Source: Roseivirga sp. UBA6061
GTDB taxonomy: Bacteria; Bacteroidota; Bacteroidia; Cytophagales; Cyclobacteriaceae
Assembly (NCBI GenBank): GCA_002427745.1
Contig: DIYF01000058.1
Coordinates: forward strand, 1-5,736
DNA: 5,736 nucleotides
Direction: 5' to 3'
Part shown: in pieces, positions 1-5,736 of the stretch
Layout: every line of letters begins with the position of its first letter
Position numbering within the stretch: the stretch's first letter is position 1
Translations under genes and position numbers: made by a program
The notes under the pieces: model-generated
What the model was told of the DNA's origin: nothing
The model's input: only the letters and a program-made list of their open reading frames with translations
The model's database searches: none

Positions 1-812
1 TTATTGTTTCCTGCTGCATCCTGAGCCACTGCACTGTTCACATCTACTGTTACCGCCCCATCCGCTACAGGTGTAATGGTTGCTGTATAAACACTGGTAC
101 TGGTGGCATTAAAAGCACTGGCCGCTCCGTTGCCTACAGCAATATCTCCTACCGCAAAACCGGTTACCGCTTCTGAGAAAGTAAAGGTGGCCGTGAAAGC
201 TCCACTCGTTGGATCAGCACTGCTGGTAATGGTCACTGTCGGAGCAGTTTCGTCATTCGTTACACTCAGCTGAGTAGCTGCCGTATTATTGTTACCAGCC
301 GCATCCTGCGCAACCGCGCTGTTTACATCCACCGTTACCGCCCCATCAGAGGTAGGCGTGATCGTGGCTGTGTAAACACTGGTACTGGTAGCATTAAAGG
401 CACTGGCGGCTCCGTTGCCCACAGCAATATCACCTATGGCAAAACCTGTCACAGCCTCTGAAAAGGTAAAAGTGGCCGTAAAAGCTCCACTGGTCGGGTC
501 AGCACTACTGGTGACCGTTACGGTTGGGGCTGTTTCATCATTAGTAACAGAAAGTTGAGTGGCCGCAGTATTATTGTTACCCGCTGCATCCTGGGCCACA
601 GCGCTATTCACATCCACCGTCACAGCCCCATCTGCGACAGGCGTAATGGTTGCTGTATAAACACTGGTGCTGGTGGCATTGAAGGCACTTGCGGCTCCGT
701 TGCCTACAGCGATATCTCCCACGGCAAACCCTGTTACCGCTTCTGAGAAAGTAAAAGTGGCCGTAAAAGCTCCACTGGTCGGATCAGCACTACTGGTAAT
801 TGCAACAGTCGG
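1..812 (-). repeat. Tandem 285-bp (95-residue) Ig-like repeats, type B, at least 2.8 copies
   Basis: Unit B1 is 812-528, B2 is 527-243 and B3 is 242-1, truncated by the window edge. Each starts with PTV.(I/V)TSSADPTSGAFTA, continues through SEAVTGFA(V/I)GDIAVGNGAA and ends in QDAAGNNNTAATQLSVTNDETA. The type resembles the bacterial Ig-like family Big_12. Over the 80 codons shared by B1 and B3 I count one amino-acid change but about 30 silent changes, so the copies are old or have been kept apart at the DNA level while the protein stayed fixed. The total copy number lies outside the window. Confidence 0.9.
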
Positions 813-2078
813 GACCACACCATCAACAAGAACAGCTGATGGGTCTCCTACCCCATTCAGAGCCGTATTCAGATCGTTACCTGCTGCATCCTTGAGGGTA
901 CCGCCATTGGCAGCCAATGTACCGACAGAAACACCATCAGCATCTGCGTCTCCCGCCTGCACGGTGTAGCGGAATACCAAAGCCTGCGAACCTGAACCAC
1001 TCAGAAAGGTAGCCTGACGTAGCGTTGAGCCAATAGTCACACCTAACTGAGGCGTACCTCCGGCATCATTTACTGTTACATTTTCACTGGTATTGATGGT
1101 GAAATCCAGGTTCTCACCAATGATATAGGTATCGTTGGCAGGTACACTAACGGTGCTGACCGTAGGATCTGCCGCATCAACCAAAATAGCTGTAGTAGAA
1201 CCTAAAGCCGGTAAAGCGACATTAAGGTCGTTCTCGGCTGCATCCTGCATAGTGCCACCATTGGCACTTAAGGTACCCACTGCAATACCATTTGTATCTT
1301 CTTCTCCCGCCTGAACCGTATAACGGAAAACCAGTGCCTGTGAACCTGAACCACTCTGGTAAGTGGCCTGACGTAAGGTTGAGCCAATAGTCACACCCAG
1401 TTGAGGCGTGCCCCCTGTAGTGCTTACCGTGATGACTTCATTCGTGTTGATCGTAAAGTCGAGGTTTTCACCTTCTATATAGGTATCGTCAGCGGGTAGT
1501 GTTACTGAAGATATAGTGGGAGCCGTACCATCCAGAGACATATCATTGGGAGCCAGGGTACCTTTGGAAATGCGCGTATCATTGTCCTCCAGGTAGACAA
1601 CGGTTTTTGTAGTGGTATTCTCCTGCCAAATGAAATTAGCCGTACCGGTCTGATCAGGAAGGGTGAAGCTGATTTCAGCCACATCGATGAAGGTCGTACC
1701 CGTAGTCACGGCCGTACCGGCATTATCAGTACTAAGTTCAATATTAAGAGATACGGTATTCGACACCGGGCTGGTGAGGGTCATCGTTTCATAGTTACCC
1801 CCACTGAAATTGTGAATGGTACCCAGTACCGGGGTATTAACTTCTGCACCATCGTAGGTAAACACCAGGTTAGAACTACCCAGGTCACCTGTCGAAGAGA
1901 AGGCCATTTGTACTTTTACTGTGAGAGTCGTTCCCGTGTTGGAAACTCTTACCAATCTCAGGTCATAGGTCTGACCCCATAGAGAATTGGACATTAGGAG
2001 GAATAAAAAGCTGAAAAATAATCCCTTAAAGAGTCCCTTAAGAGAAAGCTGTCTATTGCGATAGTTGTCGGTCCGCAT
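1..2078 (-). CDS. Giant secreted Ig-like repeat protein (adhesin-like), N-terminal 692 residues, runs off the left edge
   Basis: The frame is open from ATG 2078 to position 1, with no stop, so the protein continues beyond the window. Residues 1-36 form a signal peptide: a basic n-region (RNRQLSLKGLFKG), a hydrophobic core (LFFSFLFLLM) and likely cleavage near SLWGQ. Residues 37-184 are a beta-rich domain starting TYDLRLVRVSNTGT that recalls cohesin-like sandwich domains of Bacteroidota surface proteins; this match is by eye only. Residues 187-304 and 305-422 are two 118-residue Ig-like repeats, about 70% identical. From residue 423 there are 95-residue Ig-like repeats (Big_12-like, with FTATFTFSEAVTGF and QDAAGNN motifs); two are complete and a third is cut. 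It is probably an exported surface protein used for adhesion or as a spacer stalk. The C-terminus, where any T9SS sorting domain would be, is not visible. In-frame ATGs at 2123 and 2165 could extend it, but they would lengthen the n-region unusually. No clear ribosome binding site is seen. Confidence 0.9.
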   Translation of the reverse strand, partial: MRTDNYRNRQLSLKGLFKGLFFSFLFLLMSNSLWGQTYDLRLVRVSNTGTTLTVKVQMAFSSTGDLGSSNLVFTYDGAEVNTPVLGTIHNFSGGNYETMTLTSPVSNTVSLNIELSTDNAGTAVTTGTTFIDVAEISFTLPDQTGTANFIWQENTTTKTVVYLEDNDTRISKGTLAPNDMSLDGTAPTISSVTLPADDTYIEGENLDFTINTNEVITVSTTGGTPQLGVTIGSTLRQATYQSGSGSQALVFRYTVQAGEEDTNGIAVGTLSANGGTMQDAAENDLNVALPALGSTTAILVDAADPTVSTVSVPANDTYIIGENLDFTINTSENVTVNDAGGTPQLGVTIGSTLRQATFLSGSGSQALVFRYTVQAGDADADGVSVGTLAANGGTLKDAAGNDLNTALNGVGDPSAVLVDGVVPTVAITSSADPTSGAFTATFTFSEAVTGFAVGDIAVGNGAASAFNATSTSVYTATITPVADGAVTVDVNSAVAQDAAGNNNTAATQLSVTNDETAPTVTVTSSADPTSGAFTATFTFSEAVTGFAIGDIAVGNGAASAFNATSTSVYTATITPTSDGAVTVDVNSAVAQDAAGNNNTAATQLSVTNDETAPTVTITSSADPTSGAFTATFTFSEAVTGFAVGDIAVGNGAASAFNATSTSVYTATITPVADGAVTVDVNSAVAQDAAGNN
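813..1520 (-). repeat. Two in-frame 354-bp (118-residue) Ig-like repeats, type A
   Basis: Unit A1 is 1520-1167 and unit A2 is 1166-813, lying end to end in the coding strand. Both share a DTYI-GENLDFTINT segment, a GGTPQLGVTIGSTLRQAT segment, a SGSGSQALVFRYTVQAG segment and an NGGT..DAA..NDLN ending. About 83 of 118 residues match by hand alignment. The repeats are domain duplications inside one gene, not mobile DNA. The acidic loop after VQAG (EEDTNG or DADADG) is a plausible calcium site; that role is inferred. Confidence 0.88.
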
Positions 2079-2125
2079 ATTAAGAATGGTGTTTTTGGCT
2101 AACTGCAAAATGTCTAACCTCATGG

Positions 2126-2146
2126 CCCTAAAAAATTTTCGTAGGG
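2126..2146. promoter_or_regulatory. Imperfect inverted repeat in the 126-bp gap upstream of the Ig-repeat gene
   Basis: The arms CCCTA (2126-2130) and TAGGG (2142-2146) flank an A/T-rich centre that is itself nearly self-complementary, with one mismatch and one wobble next to the arms. It lies 48 bp upstream of the chosen start of the Ig-repeat gene and beside an alternative ATG at 2123. It has no T-run after it on the minus strand, so it does not look like a terminator for the dockerin gene. An operator is possible, but chance is a real alternative at this size. The rest of the gap 2079-2204 shows nothing clear: no convincing Bacteroidota -33/-7 promoter and no terminator hairpin. Confidence 0.3.
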
Positions 2147-2204
2147 TGACAAAAGGGGGACACATTAATGTCTTTTATGAGCGGGAAAGGCCACTTTTTG
2201 GAAT

Positions 2205-3557
2205 TCAGGTCCCCGGAACCTGACTGGTTTTCGCTACATTTTTCCGCTGAAATTCGTTCCGGTCCACAGCATTGATCACCCCGTCCAGATTGAAGTCTCC
2301 ATTGGTGTTGTTATAGCTGAAAGCGATGCCGTTTTGAGCATGCCATGCAGTAAGGTCTGCAGCATCCACATCACCGTCTCCATCGGCATCTCCTGCCAGC
2401 ATACCAAACTTACCGCCTGTAAGTGAAGCCAAACCGGCCGTTCCCAGATAAGTATTGGCTGAGGCAGTGGTGAAATCAATGGTATAAAGACTACTACTTT
2501 CTGAAATGGCATTAGCAGACATAATGGGTAAGTGATTGCGGTGATAAATCACTACGAAGAACTCAGAACCTGTATTTCCGGTGAGCGATACCGTCAGGTT
2601 ACTCGCACCATCTGTCGCCTTAATAGTACCGTCACTCATCAGAAAACCTGCAACAGAACCTACTTTGGTACTACTCAGCGCTGCGGCTGCGGAGCCTGCC
2701 TCTCTCAGCTCTACCAGGACCCAGTCCACGGCATTGATCGGGATACCCGGAGCCGTGCCTCCCAAATGTCCATTTATGCTATAAGGCTGGGTAGCGGGAA
2801 TACTGGCATTGAGTGTAGTATTGAGGTCGGTGCCATTATAAGTTCCTTCCAAAAAAACTGAAGCTGCTACTGTTGCCGTAGTAGGTGCATTCGCCACTGC
2901 ACCTACGATAATGACCATGTTATCGATAAGAGGATTGGGAGGCAGGCCACTGCCCACAGCGACACCTTCTATGGTAAGGGTTTTAATACCATTAAAGTCT
3001 GAAGCTGAAAAGGAACCCGATACCACTGTGGTATTAGGACTATTGACATTGAGACTGTTCAGCACCGTCTGCGTACTGGTAATGTTAGCAACCACCGTAG
3101 CACTGGCATCGGGAACAATGGTAACGGTTTCGGTAATTCCGGGATCAATACGATTGCCTCCGACATTCATGGATACCAGGGTGAACTCATCTCCGGCACC
3201 ACCAAAGGTGCCATCATTGTTGAGGTCAAATGATAAGGTGCCTCCGACAATGAAATTCAGAGCCTCACCTGAAACACCAGATTTCGTATGGGTGGCATTG
3301 ATACCAAAACCACCTATCGGAACCGGGTTTACTCTTATCTTAAAGCTGTGTACCCCGTCTGTGAGATTATAGTTTACGGGTTCAAATTCGAAAGCACTCA
3401 GGCCATCAAACCCTATATTCAGCTGAGTGCCACTTGCCACCTGGCCCATACATAACGGGGTAATACCCAGCATGAGCCATAGAGCTGTACAGTATCTGAA
3501 TTTGAGAGATTGCCTGAGAAAATCATGCGCAAAAGCGCTACAAAAAGTGTCTGACAT
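2205..3557 (-). CDS. Secreted protein with C-terminal type I dockerin
   Basis: 450 residues from ATG 3557. Residues 1-39 form a signal peptide with a long n-region and the hydrophobic core YCTALWLMLGITPLC, cleaved near CMGQ. Residues 40 to about 225 are a beta-rich, Asn/Thr/Ser-rich region of unknown function. From about residue 230 comes a conserved Bacteroidota module: VFLEGTYNG, IPATQPYS, VDWVLVELR (277-285) and YHRNHLPIMSA (338-348). Residues 388-440 are a type I dockerin with two EF-hand-like calcium loops. Loop 1 has Asp at 390, 392, 394, 396, 398 and 401; loop 2 has D421, N423, D425, N429 and D432. Dockerins bind cohesin domains, so this protein is probably docked to another exported protein rather than anchored itself. 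The chain ends shortly after the dockerin in SQVPGT, with no T9SS sorting domain visible. A TTG at 3587 would add ten residues, but it lacks a ribosome binding site and I prefer the ATG. The gene lies between the TPR regulator and the Ig-repeat gene, all co-directional. Confidence 0.9.
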   Translation of the reverse strand: MSDTFCSAFAHDFLRQSLKFRYCTALWLMLGITPLCMGQVASGTQLNIGFDGLSAFEFEPVNYNLTDGVHSFKIRVNPVPIGGFGINATHTKSGVSGEALNFIVGGTLSFDLNNDGTFGGAGDEFTLVSMNVGGNRIDPGITETVTIVPDASATVVANITSTQTVLNSLNVNSPNTTVVSGSFSASDFNGIKTLTIEGVAVGSGLPPNPLIDNMVIIVGAVANAPTTATVAASVFLEGTYNGTDLNTTLNASIPATQPYSINGHLGGTAPGIPINAVDWVLVELREAGSAAAALSSTKVGSVAGFLMSDGTIKATDGASNLTVSLTGNTGSEFFVVIYHRNHLPIMSANAISESSSLYTIDFTTASANTYLGTAGLASLTGGKFGMLAGDADGDGDVDAADLTAWHAQNGIAFSYNNTNGDFNLDGVINAVDRNEFQRKNVAKTSQVPGT

Positions 3558-3585
3558 TTTAGTGAATTGGTTACACCGAAATGTC
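3553..3585. promoter_or_regulatory. Inverted repeat covering the start codon of the dockerin gene
   Basis: A perfect 7-bp inverted repeat, GACATTT (3553-3559) and AAATGTC (3579-3585), is followed inward by a 2x2 internal loop, 3 more paired bases (GTG 3562-3564 with CAC 3574-3576) and a 9-base loop. The ATG of the dockerin gene (complement of 3555-3557) lies inside one arm, so a transcript starting upstream of 3585 could fold with the start codon paired. It could also be a protein-binding palindrome. The structure is seen directly; any regulatory effect is inferred. Confidence 0.4.
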
Positions 3586-3625
3586 AAAAATTAATATGTG
3601 GGTTAGAAAATTATGGAGCGCCCTA

Positions 3626-3669
3626 AGAGCAGACAAACTATGGAAATAGAGCAGACAAGCTATAGAGAA
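3626..3669. repeat. Tandem duplication of a 22-bp unit at the 3' end of the TPR regulator gene
   Basis: Units 3626-3647 and 3648-3669 match at 18 of 22 positions, both beginning AGAGCAGACAA. The second unit contains the TAG stop of the TPR regulator (complement of 3660-3662). A partial third copy (AGCAGATAA) may follow from 3670 inside the gene. It looks like a small local duplication that copied the last codons and stop into the gap. It shows no hairpin with a T-run, so it is not an evident terminator. Confidence 0.6.
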
Positions 3670-5414
3670 AGCAGATAATTCTCTAATTCTGAGGTCTCAG
3701 TAAAACCCAATTTTTGCCTTAGCCTGTATTTGGCGCGGACTACACTGTTTCGTGAAATATTAAGAATGGCCCCTACTTCCTTATTAGACAAGCTAAGCTT
3801 AATCAACGCAGCCAGGCGCTGTTCACCGAGAGTGAGATTAACTTCTTTTTCACTTCGGATTGTCTCGAAAAAGGTGGGATAAACAGCCTCAAAATAGAGT
3901 TTGAAAGTCTTCCAGTCTTTATCATCAACGATTGCCGAACTGAGCCTGTCCAGCAGTTCATATGACTCAACAGTTTTTTCTTCCGTATCTGCAGTTTGCA
4001 TTTCCAGCTGGTGCTGCTTCTCTTCCAATGATTCATTCTTCATCAACAGCTCCTGGGTGTACGCCATGAGTCGTTCCCTCTCAAGCTCAAAGGCCTGTTT
4101 AGATATCTGCACATCTTTTTCAGTCAGCGTCAGTTTCATTTTCAGCCGGTTCCTGATCCGAACAGAAACGTAGACGATGATTAACAAAAGGAGGCCTGCT
4201 CCTATCAACATCTGATTTCTTTGTCTGAGCTGCAGGTTTTTAATCTCATTTTCTTTGAGCTGCAGTTGATTTTTCTGCTCCAAACGCTCCACTTCATACT
4301 GAGCGGTGAGCCGGGCAATCTCGGTATTATCTGTACTTATTCTGATTGAGTCTTCCAGTTCCTTAAATGACTTAAAACTATTCAGGGCTTTCTCGTAGTC
4401 CTTCAGCTCTACATAGAGTTCATAACGAATTTGATACAGGTCTTTTTGTAGCTCTATATAACCTGTTCCTTTTCCATCTGCCACAGCTTGTTCTGCATAG
4501 GTCAGGGCCTTCCGCGTGTTTCCAGCCTCTTTTAATAACCTGGCCAGGTTACCTAAAACCCGGGCTTCCCCGGATGCATCTCCTACTTCACGAAAGAGCC
4601 TGAGCGCCTCATCATAACTGGCCTGGGCCTCTTTGATTTCTTTGAGCAGGCCCTGTGCAAAACCCAGGTTGCTGAGAGATGCGGCCATGTTTACTCTATC
4701 TTCAAGCTGACGAAATGTGGCTACAGATTTTTGATGATACTCCCTGGAAAGCCTTATGTTCTGTCTTTTATACTCCAAAAAGCCAAGATTCCCATATAGC
4801 TGAGCCTCTCGAAACTTAGTGCCATGCTCCCTAGATACTGCTACCGCCTCCAGGAGGTATTGGCTTGCCTCATCAAAAAGAGATAAATGGGTTTTCAGAA
4901 TTCCCAGGTTCATTAAGTTAGTGAGAAGGACATCATACTCTCCGATTTCTCTGGCAAACCGGGCTCCTTCAAAATGATACTCTGCTGCTTCTGTATATTT
5001 GCCCTGTCTGATATTAATGGTCCCCATTGTGAGGTTGAGCCAGGCAATACCTTCTTTGAAATCTATTTCTCTGGCTAAGTCCAGAGCCTTTAAGACAACG
5101 TCTTCCCCCATGGCCAGCTGTGCATCTTCTACATACAAAGTGCCGCTCGTCAGCATGGCCCTCACCAAGCCTTCTTTATCATCTCCTCCTTCAAAAGCTG
5201 CCAGGGATTTTTCGATGTAAATACGCGCGCTATCTGGTTGTGTATACATCATGCGTTGAGCAATCACCCTCAGCAGATCGGCTCTTTGCATGCCCTCTGC
5301 CGTTTTGAGCTCATTTTGAAGACTATCAATTTTCAGCTGAGCATATAGATTCGGGAACTCAGCAGTCCCTAAAAAAATCAACAGGCAAAGCCTGAACACA
5401 TACCTACATACCAT
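3660..5414 (-). CDS. Membrane-tethered TPR regulator with C-terminal LuxR-type HTH
   Basis: 584 residues from ATG 5414. The domains in order are: a signal peptide 1-26 (VFRLCLLIFLGTAEF core, LYAQ cleavage region); TPR units about 40 residues apart (clear starts near 83, 123, 163, 203, 243, 283 and 321); a coiled coil 362-400; one transmembrane helix 402-418 (MLIGAGLLLLIIVYVSV) followed by a basic RIRNRLKMK; a second coiled coil 428-485; and a LuxR/GerE-like HTH 527-570 (LT..EQRLAALIKLSLSNKEV, ISRNSVVRAKYRLRQKLG). Positive charge after the helix puts the HTH in the cytoplasm and the TPRs in the periplasm. This architecture is common in Bacteroidota as a one-component membrane regulator: the TPRs probably sense a ligand or partner, the coiled coil dimerises, and the HTH binds DNA. 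No kinase or phosphoacceptor domain is present. It starts 23 bp after the HTH-only gene, so the two are probably co-transcribed. Its targets are unknown; the downstream surface genes are the natural guess. Confidence 0.92.
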   Translation of the reverse strand: MVCRYVFRLCLLIFLGTAEFPNLYAQLKIDSLQNELKTAEGMQRADLLRVIAQRMMYTQPDSARIYIEKSLAAFEGGDDKEGLVRAMLTSGTLYVEDAQLAMGEDVVLKALDLAREIDFKEGIAWLNLTMGTINIRQGKYTEAAEYHFEGARFAREIGEYDVLLTNLMNLGILKTHLSLFDEASQYLLEAVAVSREHGTKFREAQLYGNLGFLEYKRQNIRLSREYHQKSVATFRQLEDRVNMAASLSNLGFAQGLLKEIKEAQASYDEALRLFREVGDASGEARVLGNLARLLKEAGNTRKALTYAEQAVADGKGTGYIELQKDLYQIRYELYVELKDYEKALNSFKSFKELEDSIRISTDNTEIARLTAQYEVERLEQKNQLQLKENEIKNLQLRQRNQMLIGAGLLLLIIVYVSVRIRNRLKMKLTLTEKDVQISKQAFELERERLMAYTQELLMKNESLEEKQHQLEMQTADTEEKTVESYELLDRLSSAIVDDKDWKTFKLYFEAVYPTFFETIRSEKEVNLTLGEQRLAALIKLSLSNKEVGAILNISRNSVVRAKYRLRQKLGFTETSELENYLLSL

Positions 5415-5437
5415 ACGGCATGCAATATAGAAATTTG

Positions 5438-5713
5438 TTAAATGCTGATAAACAGCGCCTTCCAGTCATCTTCTGGCATCGCCCCTATCTTTTTTCTCAG
5501 TCGGTGTTTAGCCTTCTTTACACTATCGGGGGTGATATTCAGAAGAACAGCTATTTCTTTAGTGGAAAGGTTTGATTTCAGATAGGTACAAAGCCTCAGG
5601 TCATAAACTGTCAGCGCAGGGTGCCTGTCTTTCAACTGGCTTTGAAAATTGCTGTTAACCGACTCAAGCTCGAGTAACAGGTGATTCATCAAACGCCTTT
5701 CCAGTACAGTCAT
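5438..5713 (-). CDS. Small LuxR-type HTH protein, related to the C-terminus of the adjacent TPR regulator
   Basis: 91 residues from ATG 5713. Residues 1-33 are a short helical lead (LLLELESVNSNFQSQL), and 34-77 form an HTH: LTVYDLRLCTYLKSNLSTKEI, then LNITPDSVKKAKHRLRKKIG. By hand, 21 of 44 residues in this HTH match the HTH of the TPR regulator at 3660-5414. The whole chain aligns with about its last 90 residues, including the short helical segment ahead of the HTH. It has no TPR, no membrane segment and no sensor domain, so it would be cytosolic. An in-frame TAA lies immediately before the ATG, so it cannot extend upstream as sequenced. Two readings fit: a real small DNA-binding partner or competitor of the large regulator, or the surviving 3' end of a tandem duplicate whose upstream part was lost. 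The intact, conserved HTH and tight 23-bp spacing favour a working gene. No ribosome binding site is visible. Confidence 0.75.
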   Translation of the reverse strand: MTVLERRLMNHLLLELESVNSNFQSQLKDRHPALTVYDLRLCTYLKSNLSTKEIAVLLNITPDSVKKAKHRLRKKIGAMPEDDWKALFISI

Positions 5714-5736
5714 TTATTGGTTATTGGTTATTGGTT
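5714..5736. repeat. Heptanucleotide tandem repeat, (TTATTGG)x3, at the window edge
   Basis: Three exact copies of TTATTGG plus TT read into the window end, so the array may be longer. In the sense of the gene at 5438-5713 it reads AACCAAT repeats directly before the ATG. Each junction makes a TAA, and because 7 and 3 share no factor the three TAA triplets at period 7 fall in all three forward frames. The array therefore blocks translation into this gene from upstream in every frame. Changes in copy number would alter spacing in the 5' leader or promoter. Confidence 0.85.

Noticed and set aside
1..812. Regular 285-bp periodicity as a possible CRISPR or satellite array
   Set aside because: The period is a multiple of three, the frame is kept through every unit and most differences are silent, so these are protein domain repeats.
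667..969. Plus-strand open frame of 100 codons, and a similar one at 555-746
   Set aside because: They lie antisense to the in-frame Ig-like repeats, where low-stop, Ala/Thr/Val-rich coding gives open antisense frames. The minus-strand frame has a signal peptide and clear domain repeats.
2147..2204. Terminator after the dockerin gene
   Set aside because: No GC-rich stem followed by a T-run is present on the minus strand in this stretch.
2911..3372. Plus-strand open frame of 153 codons, with others at 2532-2861 and 2581-2784
   Set aside because: They are antisense to the dockerin gene, have no recognisable domain, and exist because the sense gene is rich in Thr, Asn and Gly codons.
3558..3587. 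TTG start at 3587 for the dockerin protein
   Set aside because: It adds ten residues before an already long n-region, has no ribosome binding site, and an ATG is available at 3557.
3585..3592. Possible Bacteroidota -7 promoter element (AATTTTTG on the minus strand) upstream of the dockerin gene
   Set aside because: It has a mismatch to TAnnTTTG and no TTTG-like -33 element at the expected spacing, so it cannot be called a promoter.

Overview
The window looks like chromosomal DNA of a Bacteroidota bacterium, probably a Cytophagales-type marine or soil gliding lineage. The reasons are the protein families: a secreted protein with the characteristic Bacteroidota C-terminal module (a VDWVLVELR-like stretch, then a YHRNHL-like stretch, then a type I dockerin), a TPR/transmembrane/LuxR-type HTH regulator, and a giant Ig-like repeat protein. 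Start codons also lack clear Shine-Dalgarno sequences. The genus cannot be fixed from the sequence alone.

All four genes lie on the minus strand, so transcription runs from high to low coordinates. At the right edge, a 7-bp tandem repeat (5714-5736) sits directly upstream of a 91-residue HTH-only protein (5438-5713). After 23 bp comes a 584-residue membrane-tethered regulator (3660-5414) with a signal peptide, about seven 40-residue TPR units, one transmembrane helix, a coiled coil and a C-terminal LuxR-type HTH. A 102-bp gap holds a 22-bp tandem duplication and an inverted repeat that covers the next start codon. Next is a secreted dockerin protein of 450 residues (2205-3557). After a 126-bp gap comes the N-terminal 692 residues of a very large secreted repeat protein (1-2078) that runs off the left edge. 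It has a signal peptide, a beta-rich N-terminal domain, two 118-residue Ig-like repeats, then 95-residue Ig-like repeats that continue past the window.

Read as a unit, this is a surface-protein locus: a membrane-spanning one-component regulator and a small HTH paralogue beside two exported proteins. The inferred model is that the regulator senses something in the periplasm through its TPRs and controls the two exported proteins. A second inference is that the dockerin of one protein may be bound by a cohesin-like N-terminal domain of the other. Neither link is proven by the sequence. I see no RNA genes, transposases, CRISPR arrays or clear intrinsic terminators.
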